In this document: positions 1 through 8,819 of the stretch, in pieces
Numbering within the stretch: the first letter of the stretch is position 1
How the letters are laid out: the number at the start of each line of letters is the position of its first letter
Assembly (NCBI GenBank): GCA_945904015.1
Contig: CAMDPK010000036.1
Location: 1-48,596 of the forward strand
Source: Candidatus Kuenenia stuttgartensis
GTDB taxonomy: Bacteria; Planctomycetota; Planctomycetia; Planctomycetales; Planctomycetaceae
DNA: 48,596 bases
Direction of reading: 5' to 3'
Position numbers and translations under genes: made by a program
The notes under the pieces: model-generated
Seen by the model: only the letters and a program-made list of their open reading frames with translations
What the model was told of the DNA's origin: nothing
Databases searched by the model: none

Positions 1-1
1 A

Positions 2-127
2 CGCAAACGCGGTCCCAAGAAACCGCGCCCCAAACAAACCAGCGGCAAGACAAACCACCACGTCTCCACCGCCAAACTCCTCGCCAAGAAATCACCACAC
101 CAATCCAACAAGAAACCATCGAAGTGA
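2..127 (+). CDS. C-terminal tail of a Lys/Arg-rich protein (partial)
   Basis: An open frame runs in from the left edge and ends at TGA 125-127, about 41 residues. The tail is extremely basic (starts RKRGPKKPRPK, ends NKKPSK) and rich in Lys, Pro, Ser and His, which suggests nucleic-acid binding. Some transposases and DNA-binding proteins end this way, but no catalytic motif is visible, so I assign no family. The other two forward frames are less convincing across the same stretch. It is co-directional with the integrase that follows. Confidence 0.4.
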   Translation, partial: RKRGPKKPRPKQTSGKTNHHVSTAKLLAKKSPHQSNKKPSK

Positions 128-143
128 CGACCTTGAAAGGGGT

Positions 144-183
144 GGCAGCGAGCTGCTTAACTCCGTTAGCACTGCACGCTGCC
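144..183. other. Palindrome with attI-like core just upstream of the integrase
   Basis: GGCAGCG at 144-150 is the exact reverse complement of CGCTGCC at 177-183. At the tip, CTTAAC and GTTAGC are separated by three bases. Read on the minus strand, that is away from intI and toward a hypothetical cassette side, the sequence contains GTTAAGC (155-161), which fits the integron core GTTRRRY, preceded by an inverted CTAAC. Position and core orientation suit an attI simple site. The flanking palindrome equally resembles the other palindromic repeats of this genome, so the assignment is open. Confidence 0.35.
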
Positions 184-219
184 TAATTCTGTTATCCCCG
201 CAGCTTGGAGGCGATCAAC

Positions 220-1602
220 ATGGCAGGCATGGCAAACCAGGAAGGCCCGGCGGGCGGGCCGACGAGGGAGGCACCGCTGTCCCCGTTGGAGACGGCGAAA
301 GAAATCGCGGCGACGATGTGTCGCCAAGAAAAAGAGGCGCATTGGCTGGGCGTGCGGATGGAAAACTTTGTCCGTGCCCACCAACGCCGGATTGAAAGCG
401 TCACTGCGACGGATGTCTGCGATTACTTGGAACGGCTGATGCGGAATGGGCAGGTCGATTGGCAGGTCAAGCAGTCGTTGGATGCCATTGGCCTGTTGAT
501 GCGCTACGGATACCAACGCGAGGATTTGATGATCCCGGCGCTGCGTGAAGCGTGGGGCCTACGGTTGAACCAGCGAGTCGGTATTTCCGTTCCTGACATT
601 CGCGGGGCGGCGGCTGGTGGAGTTGTCAGCGTTTCCGAACGGCTACGGCGCGTGTTGCGAGTGGCTCATTACGCACTCAAGACCGAGAAGTCTTACACGC
701 AGTGGTGGGAGCGGTTCGAGAAATTTTCTGGTGACCGGCCAGAGGCCGAACTCGGCGCGGATGAAGTCCGTGCCTTCTTGGAGAATCTGGCCGTGGAGCG
801 GCAAGTTTCCGCAGCCACTCAGAAGCAAGCTCTCAACGCCATGGTGTTCGTCTTTGGACAAGTCTTGGGAAGACCGCTGGGGAATCTTGGGGACATGATT
901 CTGGCGAAACCGAAGCGACGATTGCCGTGTGTCTTGACCGTCGCCGAAGTGGACCGCGTGTTGGCGGAACTCAACGGAGCGCCATCCTTGATCGGGCAAT
1001 TGTTGTATGGGGCGGGCCTGCGATTACTGGAGGCGCTGCGGCTGCGAGTCAAAGACGTTGAATTCGACAACGGACAGATCATCGTGCGGGACGGCAAAGG
1101 GGAGAAAGATCGAGTCACCATTTTGCCGGAAGTGATTTGCGAACCGCTGCTGGAACACCTGCGGAGCGTGTGGCGACTGCATCAACAAGACTTGAACGCG
1201 GGAGGCGGTCGGGTGCAGTTGCCCTACGCCTTGGCGGTGAAGTATCCGAATGCCGATCGCGAGTGGTGTTGGCAGTTCGTGTTTCCCGCACAGGGATTAT
1301 CGAAAGACCCTCGCAGCGGAGCGATCCGTCGGCACCACTTGCACGAGACGACAATGCAACGCGCGATGAACGAAGCGGTCAGACAATCGGGGGTGGCGAA
1401 GCCAGCCAGTAGCCACACCTTGCGACACAGTTTTGCGACTCATTTGCTGGAATCAGACCACGACATCCGCACGGTCCAGAAACTTCTGGGCCACAGCGAT
1501 GTCGCGACGACGATGATCTACACCCACGTCATGAATCGACCAGGCATCGGCGTGCGCAGTCCTTTGGATGGCAGGTTGCGTGTCCTCCGCAAGCCACGTT
1601 AG
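220..1602 (+). CDS. intI: Integron-type tyrosine recombinase (IntI-like), long form
   Basis: This is a 460-residue site-specific recombinase. ATG 220 was chosen over the in-frame TTG at 205 because GGAGG (207-211) lies 8 nt before it. The C-terminal half has the full catalytic set: box I Arg in [13 protein letters not shown], Lys in [19 protein letters not shown] (His and Arg), [13 protein letters not shown] (His and the Tyr nucleophile). A segment around [15 protein letters not shown] followed by VFPAQ and [14 protein letters not shown] is the insertion that marks integron integrases and separates them from XerC/D. A standard IntI core-binding domain spans about residues 130-235. The first 110 or so residues form an additional helical module (includes [18 protein letters not shown]), so the protein exceeds the usual length of about 320-340. 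No cassette array is visible; it would lie to the left of the window. Confidence 0.9.
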   Translation: MAGMANQEGPAGGPTREAPLSPLETAKEIAATMCRQEKEAHWLGVRMENFVRAHQRRIESVTATDVCDYLERLMRNGQVDWQVKQSLDAIGLLMRYGYQREDLMIPALREAWGLRLNQRVGISVPDIRGAAAGGVVSVSERLRRVLRVAHYALKTEKSYTQWWERFEKFSGDRPEAELGADEVRAFLENLAVERQVSAATQKQALNAMVFVFGQVLGRPLGNLGDMILAKPKRRLPCVLTVAEVDRVLAELNGAPSLIGQLLYGAGLRLLEALRLRVKDVEFDNGQIIVRDGKGEKDRVTILPEVICEPLLEHLRSVWRLHQQDLNAGGGRVQLPYALAVKYPNADREWCWQFVFPAQGLSKDPRSGAIRRHHLHETTMQRAMNEAVRQSGVAKPASSHTLRHSFATHLLESDHDIRTVQKLLGHSDVATTMIYTHVMNRPGIGVRSPLDGRLRVLRKPR

Positions 1603-1613
1603 CCAACCTGAGA

Positions 1614-4187
1614 TCAGGGCGTCTCGCGAGCCTGGAACAATCTCGCCGGGCCGCCTTTGATCGGCACGCGGAATTCGGAGTGCGAGCCGGGGGCGAGCGT
1701 GTAGATCTCGCCGTCGCGGCGGTAGGTCAGCGGGTAGGAGATGTCGAAGTCGTGCGTCTTGCCAGGTTCGAGTTTGTATTTCGCGTTGCTCCAGTCGGAG
1801 TACGGGCCTTTGGTTTCGTAAACGAAATCGACTTCGGTGAGGTTCGTCACTTTGACTCCCGGCGGAGTGAATGTGGCGAAGAGATGCGGGGTCGCCCAGC
1901 CGGCGCTTGAGAGTCGCAGCTTGGCGAGGCCGAAGTCGAGGTCTGGAATTGTGGCGGTGGTCACCGGGGCGAGAGCCGTCCAGGCTTTCCAGCATTCCAG
2001 CAGCCGAGCGTTGATCGCGTCGTTGTCGATCGTGGAGTTCTCGGCTTGATAGCCATCGGCGAAACGGCATTTCAGAATTAGTTGCGTATCGCCGTCCCAG
2101 CCGAAGCGAACCGCTCGTGTCTGCGAGTCGGGCTTGATCAACTCTGCGAAGCCGGTTTGTTTCAGGTCGATCTCGAACACAACGACCGGTTGTGCTTGGC
2201 GTGGGCCGCCCGACACGACGGCTCCGCCGGGAATGACTGAGGTGGTGATGAGCAATTTCGGCACATGAAATTGAACTCGCGTCGGTCCGTCTTTCTCACC
2301 GACGTCGTCGACGTGGATGCCGCCGCCAAGCGACAACTCGGACCAGAGCTCGGCATCGGCGTGGCGTTTCAGTTCGGGGATGGCCTCGGTCAAGAAGGCT
2401 CGGTCGGCCAGCTTGGCGAACGTGTCGCCGGGAATGTCGAGCAAGTGGATGCGGGCCACGTCGGATTTGACGAGCAGTTCCGTCAGCGGATCAAGCACTT
2501 CCGGCGCGAGTCCCACTTGCAGTGACCTGATGCTCGATACGTCGGCTGGCAACGAGGTTTTGAGGTCGACGATCTCTGGCTGCTTCGGAGTTTTGCGCGG
2601 ATCGATGGCGGCGGCGCTCAGGCCCAAGACGACGGTGAGGCCATTCTCATCGGCGCTGACTTCTTGCGGGAAGAGTCGCGTGCGCGGCTTGTAAACCGGG
2701 ATTGGCCAGAAGCGATCCGCAAAGGTGCCCGCTTCACTGAACTCGGCCATTTTCTTTTCGATCTCTTCGATCATCTTGGGAACCGTGCTCTGCACTTCCT
2801 TTTGGATGCGTTGCTTCTGGCCGTACAAGCCGCTGACGAGTCCACTGGAGACCTGGTCGCGCGACATGCCGAAGCCTCTGACCGACACGCCGGCCGGTGA
2901 GGTCACGTACCAGTTGTCGTTGGGGATGTCGAACCGCGAATTGATCGGCTTCAACCGGACACGGCGGTTCTCGACATACGGCTGCACTTCGATCTCCAAC
3001 CAGACCGGCCGCCGATGGCCCATCACAACTTGAATCGGTCCGGCCGATGCCGAGTGGTCTTCTCCGGTGACCCATGTGTTTCCGATGGTCATGGCCGCAT
3101 TCGACAACCCGATATGCAGTTGGAGCCGATCCTTCGCGGCTCCCTTCACGCGCACCTGACTCACCTGGCTGTTGTACGAGATGCTGGAAAACTGCACTCG
3201 GAAGCCGTAGCCCTCGACGTTCGTGAACTCGACGATGTCGTTGATCCGCCCCTTGAGTATGTCCTGCGGGATCTGTTTCGGAGCCGAGTACGCCAGCGCT
3301 TCCAGCATCTGATTGCCGAGCCGTGCGTACATCGCACCGGGGATTTCGAGCGCGGGGACAAACTGCTCCGCAAAGACGGGCTTTGGCGCGAGCGTTTCCT
3401 TCGGAGCCGCCAGTTTGTCGGGATCGACGTTCTTCGGATCGAGCATCCAGGCGATCAGCCGATCGTCGGCATACGCGACTTTCCACGTCTCGTGTCCCAC
3501 GCCGGCCAGCTCGGAGTATCTCGGCGTCGCACCGGCCGTCTTCAACGCGTCGACCATTTCGCGCGAGCGATTCACGACGACCGCGTGATCCTCGTCTCCG
3601 TGACAGGCCCAGGTCGGCATGTCTTTGAGCTTCTCCGCCCATTCCGGCTGACCGCCTCCCGCGAGCGGCACGAGCGCACTCCAGCGCGACGGATCAGCCG
3701 CCGCAATCGACCACGCTCCGAAGCCACCCATCGACCAGCCTGTCAGAATCCGTCGCTTCGAGTCGACGCGATAGTCCTTCTCGACTTGTTCCAGAATTCG
3801 CAGTGCTCGCTCGGCATCGGGAGTCCCGGCCAGCCAGCCTTGCAGCACTCGGCCGCGAGCGTCTTCGCACTGCGGAAAAACGACGATCGCCGGGAAGCTC
3901 GCCTCGCGAGCCTTCACCATCGGGCCGAAGCCGATGTTGAGATGTGCTCGACCGTCGTTGCCTCGCTCGCCGGCTCCGTGGAGGAAAAGAATTTCTGGCA
4001 GCGGTTTGCTCGGCGAATAGCTCGGAGGCACGAAGACGACGTATTTGTGCTCGCCCGCTTCGTCCTTGAAAACCTTCTCGACGAAGCCTCGCTTGCCGTC
4101 ATCAGCCGCGAAAGCTTGTCCAGCCACGACGAATAACGCCGCTGCGATCACCCACAACCGAACTCCGTTCAAACTCCGCCGACACAT
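1614..4187 (-). CDS. Secreted alpha/beta-hydrolase esterase with long C-terminal region
   Basis: Exported protein of 857 residues. ATG 4187 is preceded by AGGAG at 8 nt and starts a clean Sec signal peptide (MCRRSLNGVRLWV, hydrophobic core, AFA before ADD). An in-frame codon nine residues upstream lacks these features. Residues 30-260 are an alpha/beta hydrolase of the feruloyl esterase/PHB depolymerase type: oxyanion segment FLHGAGERG, nucleophile elbow GWSMGGFG (Ser about 151), HGDEDHAV (acid) and GVGHETW (His about 232). The remaining 600 residues show no domain I recognise; they look like beta-rich repeats with an amphipathic stretch (KRIQKEVQSTVPKMIEEIEK). Substrate is unknown, an ester of a polysaccharide or polymer being likely. 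Stop is 12 bp from the convergent integrase gene. Confidence 0.82.
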   Translation of the reverse strand: MCRRSLNGVRLWVIAAALFVVAGQAFAADDGKRGFVEKVFKDEAGEHKYVVFVPPSYSPSKPLPEILFLHGAGERGNDGRAHLNIGFGPMVKAREASFPAIVVFPQCEDARGRVLQGWLAGTPDAERALRILEQVEKDYRVDSKRRILTGWSMGGFGAWSIAAADPSRWSALVPLAGGGQPEWAEKLKDMPTWACHGDEDHAVVVNRSREMVDALKTAGATPRYSELAGVGHETWKVAYADDRLIAWMLDPKNVDPDKLAAPKETLAPKPVFAEQFVPALEIPGAMYARLGNQMLEALAYSAPKQIPQDILKGRINDIVEFTNVEGYGFRVQFSSISYNSQVSQVRVKGAAKDRLQLHIGLSNAAMTIGNTWVTGEDHSASAGPIQVVMGHRRPVWLEIEVQPYVENRRVRLKPINSRFDIPNDNWYVTSPAGVSVRGFGMSRDQVSSGLVSGLYGQKQRIQKEVQSTVPKMIEEIEKKMAEFSEAGTFADRFWPIPVYKPRTRLFPQEVSADENGLTVVLGLSAAAIDPRKTPKQPEIVDLKTSLPADVSSIRSLQVGLAPEVLDPLTELLVKSDVARIHLLDIPGDTFAKLADRAFLTEAIPELKRHADAELWSELSLGGGIHVDDVGEKDGPTRVQFHVPKLLITTSVIPGGAVVSGGPRQAQPVVVFEIDLKQTGFAELIKPDSQTRAVRFGWDGDTQLILKCRFADGYQAENSTIDNDAINARLLECWKAWTALAPVTTATIPDLDFGLAKLRLSSAGWATPHLFATFTPPGVKVTNLTEVDFVYETKGPYSDWSNAKYKLEPGKTHDFDISYPLTYRRDGEIYTLAPGSHSEFRVPIKGGPARLFQARETP

Positions 4188-4217
4188 GATGCACTCTCCT
4201 GGTTGCTCCGCCATTCG

Positions 4218-4239
4218 GGTCAGGCTAGGAAGCCTGACC
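4218..4239. repeat. Hairpin repeat between the MoaD-like and esterase genes
   Basis: A perfect 9-bp stem, GGTCAGGCT, with AGGA loop and its complement. It lies after the stop of the MoaD-like gene and before the Shine-Dalgarno of the esterase gene, in a co-directional pair. There is no U-run, so it is not a classical terminator; it fits the intercistronic hairpin pattern seen elsewhere in the window. Confidence 0.6.
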
Positions 4240-4253
4240 TACGAGGGCGGAGT

Positions 4254-4517
4254 CTAACCGCCGCCGATGGCTGGCAGGAAATGAACCTCGTCGTCGGGGC
4301 CGACCTTTGACGACAACCCGCGAGCGGACACCCGCGTCCCGATGCCGACGCTCAGTCCCGGTTTCAAGCGATCTCCTTCGACCAACCGCGAGCGTACACC
4401 GGGAAATTGTCGCTCCAGTTCGTCAACGACATCGGCCACGGTTTGTCCGACGACGTCGATGATGTCTCGGCCACCGGTGACGGGACGCAGCAGCGGAGGA
4501 ATGAAGACTCGCGCCAT
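4254..4517 (-). CDS. MoaD/ThiS-family ubiquitin-like sulfur carrier protein
   Basis: Small protein (87 residues) with the beta-grasp pattern of MoaD/ThiS: hydrophobic start MARVFIPPLLRPVTGG, then VGQTVADVVDELERQFPG, then GPDDEVHFLPAIGGG at the very C-terminus. The terminal Gly-Gly is the part adenylated by an E1-like enzyme and turned into thiocarboxylate in this family. Start ATG 4517 has AAGG 6 nt upstream; the frame stays open 15 codons further but only through a palindromic repeat. No MoaE, MoeB or other molybdopterin gene is near, so it may serve another sulfur-transfer route. It follows the S9 peptidase gene on the same strand. Confidence 0.8.
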   Translation of the reverse strand: MARVFIPPLLRPVTGGRDIIDVVGQTVADVVDELERQFPGVRSRLVEGDRLKPGLSVGIGTRVSARGLSSKVGPDDEVHFLPAIGGG

Positions 4518-4527
4518 GTTTCGCCTT

Positions 4528-4619
4528 GTAACCCGACGCGTCAGCGAGGGCGAACGCTTCAAGTCGTTATGAATTCCAAGTCGCCGGGAGCGCTCGCCCT
4601 CGCTGACGCTTCGGGTTAC
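4528..4619. repeat. Long inverted repeat between S9 peptidase and MoaD-like genes
   Basis: Arms 4528-4557 and 4590-4619 are reverse complements with 2 mismatches in 30, around a 32-bp centre. The outer edge supplies the TAA stop (4616-4618) of the S9 peptidase, and the other edge abuts the AAGG ribosome-binding site of the MoaD-like gene. It reads as a dispersed palindromic element settled in an intercistronic junction. Confidence 0.75.
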
Positions 4620-6589
4620 TTCAGCCCCAGATGCTTCTTCAAAAACATCGCCTCGACCGCGCGCTGGTAGTCAGCGTTTTCCTTCTTCGCGAAGCCGTGG
4701 CCTTCGTTGTCGGCGAAGATGGTCCAGACGGAACGGCCGCTGGCTCGGACTTTCGCGGCGATTTGTTCGGCTTCGAAGAACGGGACTCGTGGGTCGTTGC
4801 GGCCGTGGATGACCAGTAGCTCGGACTTGATCTTGTCGGTGTTGTGGAGCGGGGCGATCCGCTCAAAGACGGCACGCATTTCTGGCTTGCGCTCGTCGCC
4901 GTATTCGGCGCGGCGCAGATCGACTCGGTACGGTGCGGTCTTTTCCAGGAACGAAATGAAATTGGCGATGCCGACGTTGTCGATGCCCGCTTTGATCCGG
5001 TCTCCGAAGTTCGTCAGAGTTGCCAGCACCATGTAGCCACCGTAGCTGCCACCGATCACGGCGACTCGCGACGCATCGAGGTCCGGCTGCTGAGCAATCC
5101 AGTCAAGCAACCCGCCGATGTCCTTGACGCTGTCCTCGCGCTTCTCAGCGTTGTCGAGCTGCAAGTACGTCTTGCCGTACCCCGCCGAGCCGCGCACGTT
5201 CGGATGCAGCACCGCGATTCCGAGTTCGTTGACGTAGAACTGAGTCGCCGCCGAGAAGATCGGCCGATACTGACTCTCCGGCCCGCCGTGGATGCTGATG
5301 AGCACCGGCAGTTTCTCACCCCCAGGCGAGCGGGGGACGTCAGTTCCCCGAGTTCCCGCGCGAGGCTTGTAGAGGTACGCCGGAATCTGCCGCTCGTCGA
5401 ACGACTTGAACTGAATCCGCGTCGGCGCGACGAACGAGGCCGGATCGAGTCCGCCGACTTCGCTGAACGTCCAGCGCGTGAGTTCACCATCCGAGAACCG
5501 CAGTGAGTACGCTTCGGCCGGTGCCTCTGGCCGTGCGAGCGTGAAGCCCAGTGCGGTGCCGTTCGGTGAAAACTCCAAGCCGCTGACCACCCCCAGCGGC
5601 AGTCGGAATTCGCTGCGGCGCTGGCCGGTCGCCGGGTTCCACAAGAACAGGTGGCTCATGCCGTCGTCATTGATGAGGAACGCGACCGTGCCCGTGTCCC
5701 GATGCACGGTCAATTCATCGACATCCCAGTTGAGTCCGTCGGACACCCACGACCATTGGCGTGTCGCCAAGTCCACATGCGCCAGCCGCAAGAATTCCGA
5801 ACCGGCGTCGGTCGAGAGATAAACCGCCTTGCCACCCGGCGCGAACGCTAATTGGCCGATCGCCGCTTTGCCCTCGGTTGGCAGCGGCAAATCGGTGCGC
5901 ACTTTTTTCTCGACGTCGAACAGCGCGGCGTACGACTCGTTGATCGAGACGTACCTGCGGAGCACCAGCCATTTGCCGTCGGCCGACCAGTCGTCCGCTT
6001 CCCACGTTTGCCCGTTGACTTCCATCAGCAACTCGGACGAGTCCGGCTTGCGCGGATCGACGCGATACAGATCCATGTCCTTGCCGTTGCGGCGATTGTT
6101 CGACACGACCACCGCCGAGCCGTCCCGCCGCCACGCCTGCACCAGATGACGCGACTTCCCGTCGCTGAGCAGTTGCTTCTGAAACTTCCGCCGATCGAGC
6201 AACCACAACTGAGCGTTCTCGTTGCCGCCGCTGTCGACCGACAACAGCAATGTCCCATCGCTCACGCCGGGAATGAATCGACCGGTGACCGGCTCATCGA
6301 AAAACGTGAGTTGCTCACGCCGTCCGCCCGGCTGCGTGACGAGATGCAACTGCGCCGAGTTTCCAAATCGAGTCGAGATCAACATGCCATTGCCGTCCGG
6401 AGCCCAGCCGCGAAACGCCGCCGTTCGCGTGTTCTGATACTGCGACAGCTTCGCGACGACCTCGGCCGAGACGACCGGAACATCCTGCGTCTGAATCGCC
6501 GCCGGCTTTCGCGGATCGGCGTCAGCGGCAAACAGACTCGACAAACTCCAAGTGGCCACAAGGAAAGTCAGCGAGATGCGCAACGTCAT
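4616..6589 (-). CDS. Secreted S9-family prolyl oligopeptidase/dipeptidyl peptidase
   Basis: Exported serine peptidase of 657 residues that probably cleaves short peptides, often at X-Pro or acyl-amino termini. ATG 6589 follows GGAG and opens a signal peptide (MTLRISLTFLVATWSLSSLFAA). Residues 50-370 are a beta-propeller with WD40-like PD40 blades. Residues 400-657 are the alpha/beta-hydrolase domain with ISIHGGPESQY (oxyanion), nucleophile GGSYGGYM (Ser about 513), HGRNDPRVP (Asp about 599) and NEGHGF (His about 630). All catalytic residues are present. Its stop codon lies in a palindromic repeat, and the MoaD-like gene follows on the same strand. Confidence 0.92.
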   Translation of the reverse strand: MTLRISLTFLVATWSLSSLFAADADPRKPAAIQTQDVPVVSAEVVAKLSQYQNTRTAAFRGWAPDGNGMLISTRFGNSAQLHLVTQPGGRREQLTFFDEPVTGRFIPGVSDGTLLLSVDSGGNENAQLWLLDRRKFQKQLLSDGKSRHLVQAWRRDGSAVVVSNNRRNGKDMDLYRVDPRKPDSSELLMEVNGQTWEADDWSADGKWLVLRRYVSINESYAALFDVEKKVRTDLPLPTEGKAAIGQLAFAPGGKAVYLSTDAGSEFLRLAHVDLATRQWSWVSDGLNWDVDELTVHRDTGTVAFLINDDGMSHLFLWNPATGQRRSEFRLPLGVVSGLEFSPNGTALGFTLARPEAPAEAYSLRFSDGELTRWTFSEVGGLDPASFVAPTRIQFKSFDERQIPAYLYKPRAGTRGTDVPRSPGGEKLPVLISIHGGPESQYRPIFSAATQFYVNELGIAVLHPNVRGSAGYGKTYLQLDNAEKREDSVKDIGGLLDWIAQQPDLDASRVAVIGGSYGGYMVLATLTNFGDRIKAGIDNVGIANFISFLEKTAPYRVDLRRAEYGDERKPEMRAVFERIAPLHNTDKIKSELLVIHGRNDPRVPFFEAEQIAAKVRASGRSVWTIFADNEGHGFAKKENADYQRAVEAMFLKKHLGLK

Positions 6590-6662
6590 GTGTATCTCCA
6601 ACGAAGTGATTGAGAGTGTTTTGAGTTTCCACTGCGACTTGATCGTTCTGTGCTCCCACCAT

Positions 6663-7295
6663 TCATCCCATTTTGATACCAGCATGGAAGAGGATCAGAA
6701 ACAACCATCCGACGATGAATCCTTCTCGCGTCTCGCGTTGCTGCTCCTGCCATTTATCGATGGCTTTGCGCTTCGGTCTAATCTGTTTTGCAAGTTTTTC
6801 GAGTTCGCGTAGGTCGTCCGGTGTGGCCGATGAAAGCCAATCCACAATTCGCGCTTCGGATTGAAGACTGGAATAGCGTTCGACGGCCTCCTTCACGAAC
6901 GACAATTCGGACGGCAATGTGCGCCAATCCAGAGGCGGTTCTGAGTGCTCAACGAAAACCTCGTGCTGGCAAAATGGTTCGATGCCCCGCTTGGCGAGGT
7001 TTGCAAGCAGAAATAAGAGTCCGTGCAACACCCAGGCGCTGTCATATTTCGCTGTCCCATACGGGACAGAGTCGATCCAGTCGATGATCCGAAAGTTGTC
7101 GTCGCGTCGGCGCAACTCGTCAAACACACTGGCCAATTCCTTTAGTTCATCCGTCGTGAGCTTCTCTGCCGGCATCACATGCCGGCCCAGCGACTCATCA
7201 AAAGAAAGGATCCGACAATCAGCTCCAAAGCGATCAAGAGCCTGATTCCGCAAGTAATGAAATTCGTCGGGGATGCGCGACCAATCAATAAACAT
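6663..7295 (-). CDS. Hypothetical protein with an internal duplication
   Basis: A 210-residue protein with no family I recognise. ATG 7295 is preferred to TTG 7310 because AAGGA lies 7 nt upstream. Two segments look related: residues 3-75 (IDWSRIPDEFHYLRNQALDR ... RIIDWIDS) and about 125-190 (LDWRTLPSELSFVKEAVERY ... RIVDWLSS), each followed by an acidic helix with a DELKEL or DDLREL motif. The C-terminus ends in a short hydrophobic helix (FIVGWLFLILFHAGI), which may be a tail anchor. A regulatory or immunity-like role is possible but not shown. It lies between the zinc-ribbon gene and the S9 peptidase gene, same strand. Confidence 0.72.
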   Translation of the reverse strand: MFIDWSRIPDEFHYLRNQALDRFGADCRILSFDESLGRHVMPAEKLTTDELKELASVFDELRRRDDNFRIIDWIDSVPYGTAKYDSAWVLHGLLFLLANLAKRGIEPFCQHEVFVEHSEPPLDWRTLPSELSFVKEAVERYSSLQSEARIVDWLSSATPDDLRELEKLAKQIRPKRKAIDKWQEQQRETREGFIVGWLFLILFHAGIKMG

Positions 7296-7344
7296 GATTT
7301 GTCCTTCCAAACATGGCGGTTACGAGCGGTTTATCGCAGTCCAC

Positions 7345-7593
7345 TCACACGAACAACCAACGCAGAAACGCCAGCAGGCCGAGTCCCGCTCCGAGCAGCA
7401 CCCACCACGGTTTGTTCGTCGCGGTCGGCGGCGCGTCTTCCAGCGACAAATAGTTCTCGCAAGACGGACAGCGCGGCGAGTCCTCGTAGACTTCTTCGCC
7501 GCAGTGCGGACAGGTGATGGTCGGTTCGCCGTCGAGGTCCGATTCGTCATCGCCCCAATCTTCCTCTTCGTCGTCCCATGTTTGCCGAGCCAT
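7345..7593 (-). CDS. Small zinc-ribbon protein with C-terminal membrane helix
   Basis: 82 residues. A very acidic N-terminus (DDEEEDWGDDESDLDGE) is followed by a zinc ribbon of two Cys pairs, CPHCG and CPSC, 15 residues apart, and then a C-terminal transmembrane helix (WWVLLGAGLGLLAFLRWLFV). AGGA lies 7 nt before the ATG. The layout is that of a tail-anchored membrane protein with a cytosolic zinc knuckle. It is divergent from the kinase gene. Function unknown. Confidence 0.8.
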   Translation of the reverse strand: MARQTWDDEEEDWGDDESDLDGEPTITCPHCGEEVYEDSPRCPSCENYLSLEDAPPTATNKPWWVLLGAGLGLLAFLRWLFV

Positions 7594-7698
7594 TCGCTCA
7601 TCCTGTCGGAACTGTGAACAAGCCGAACTAGGAAACGATCACATCGGCAGTACGCTACCGCATCAGTTGGAAGGCGACCACGGGCCGAGGTTCGACGA

Positions 7699-8811
7699 AT
7701 GCCGCGAGCGGAATCCTTGGAAACATTTTTAGCGCGTCTGAACCGCAGCAAGCTACTGGCGCGCGAGCAGATGTCAGACCTGTGCGACGCCTCGCATGCT
7801 CGCAGCACGCCGCGTGAGCTGGCGAATTGGCTCGTGCAGCAACGCTGGCTGACGCGCTGGCAAGCGACGCAGTTGTTGGAAGGGCACGAGCAACTGCACG
7901 TCGGCAAGTACCGGCTGCTCGATCTGATTGGCCGAGGGGGCATGGGGCTGGTCTTCCTCGCCGAGCATTCGGCCACTCGCCAAACCGTCGCGCTGAAGGT
8001 GATGACGCAGCTCGGCAGTCCGAAGGGAATGAAGCGATATCTGCAAGAGGTGCGAGCCGCGTCGGCGCTGGCTCATCCACACATTGTCCGGACGCTGGAA
8101 TCGGGCGTCGCTGACGGCTGCCACTTTTTGGTGATGGAGTTTCTGCACGGACTCGACCTGTGGGAAACGATGCGGACGCAATCGCCGCTGTCGGTCAGTT
8201 GGTCGTGCGAGGTTGCTCGGCATGTGGCTCTGGGCCTGCAACACGCTCACGAGCAGGGACTCGTCCACCGCGACATCAAGCCGCCAAACATCTTCGTTTC
8301 GCCGAACCCGGACTTCGCGACGCCTCACGCCCGCATCCTCGACTTCGGCTTGGCGCACATCGCCACCGAGTCACTCTCGCTAAATCCCGTGACTCAGACC
8401 GGAGCGGTCTTGGGGACGCCCGATTACATCTCGCCCGAACAGGCGATGAGCGCGACGCACGCCGACATCCGCTCCGACATCTTCAGTCTCGGCTGCACGC
8501 TGTTCCAAATGCTGACCGGTGACGTGCCGTTCCCCGGCGACACCGTCATGCAAAAGCTGATGGGCCGCATCACGACCGTCCCGCCGTCGGTCAGCGCGCT
8601 GCGAGCCGAAGCTCATTCCGACCTCGACGAGTTGGTCGCCAACATGCTGCGCACGAACCCCAACGACCGCCCTCAAACTCCGGCCGAGATCGCCAGCGAA
8701 CTCGAATCCCTCACGCTCAAGATTCGCCGCCACGAAGCGCGGATTGCCAAGCTCAGTCCGAGGAAACTCTCGCCGCATTCGGAATCGCGGTCGCGGTTGC
8801 GACGCTCGTAG
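7699..8811 (+). CDS. Serine/threonine protein kinase (Pkn2/Hanks type)
   Basis: Soluble 370-residue kinase. An N-terminal helical module (residues 1-65, with LANWLVQQRWLTRWQATQLL) typical of planctomycete kinases comes before a complete Hanks domain: glycine loop IGRGGMGLVF, Lys in VALKVM (about 100), catalytic HRDIKPPNIF (Asp about 191), DFGLAH (about 214), GTPDYISPEQ and the RSDIFSLGC helix. No transmembrane segment or sensor domain follows, so input probably comes through the N-terminal module or partner proteins. Start ATG has GAGG 8 nt upstream. Convergent with the acyl-CoA ligase gene. Confidence 0.93.
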   Translation: MPRAESLETFLARLNRSKLLAREQMSDLCDASHARSTPRELANWLVQQRWLTRWQATQLLEGHEQLHVGKYRLLDLIGRGGMGLVFLAEHSATRQTVALKVMTQLGSPKGMKRYLQEVRAASALAHPHIVRTLESGVADGCHFLVMEFLHGLDLWETMRTQSPLSVSWSCEVARHVALGLQHAHEQGLVHRDIKPPNIFVSPNPDFATPHARILDFGLAHIATESLSLNPVTQTGAVLGTPDYISPEQAMSATHADIRSDIFSLGCTLFQMLTGDVPFPGDTVMQKLMGRITTVPPSVSALRAEAHSDLDELVANMLRTNPNDRPQTPAEIASELESLTLKIRRHEARIAKLSPRKLSPHSESRSRLRRS

Positions 8812-8819
8812 CCTCAGAC

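Noticed and set aside
1..204. An integron cassette array at the left edge
   Set aside because: No second attC-like site or cassette can be seen in 200 bp; the claim is limited to a possible attI.
4518..4562. N-terminal extension of the MoaD-like protein
   Set aside because: It reads through the palindromic repeat; ATG 4517 has its own ribosome site and matches family length.
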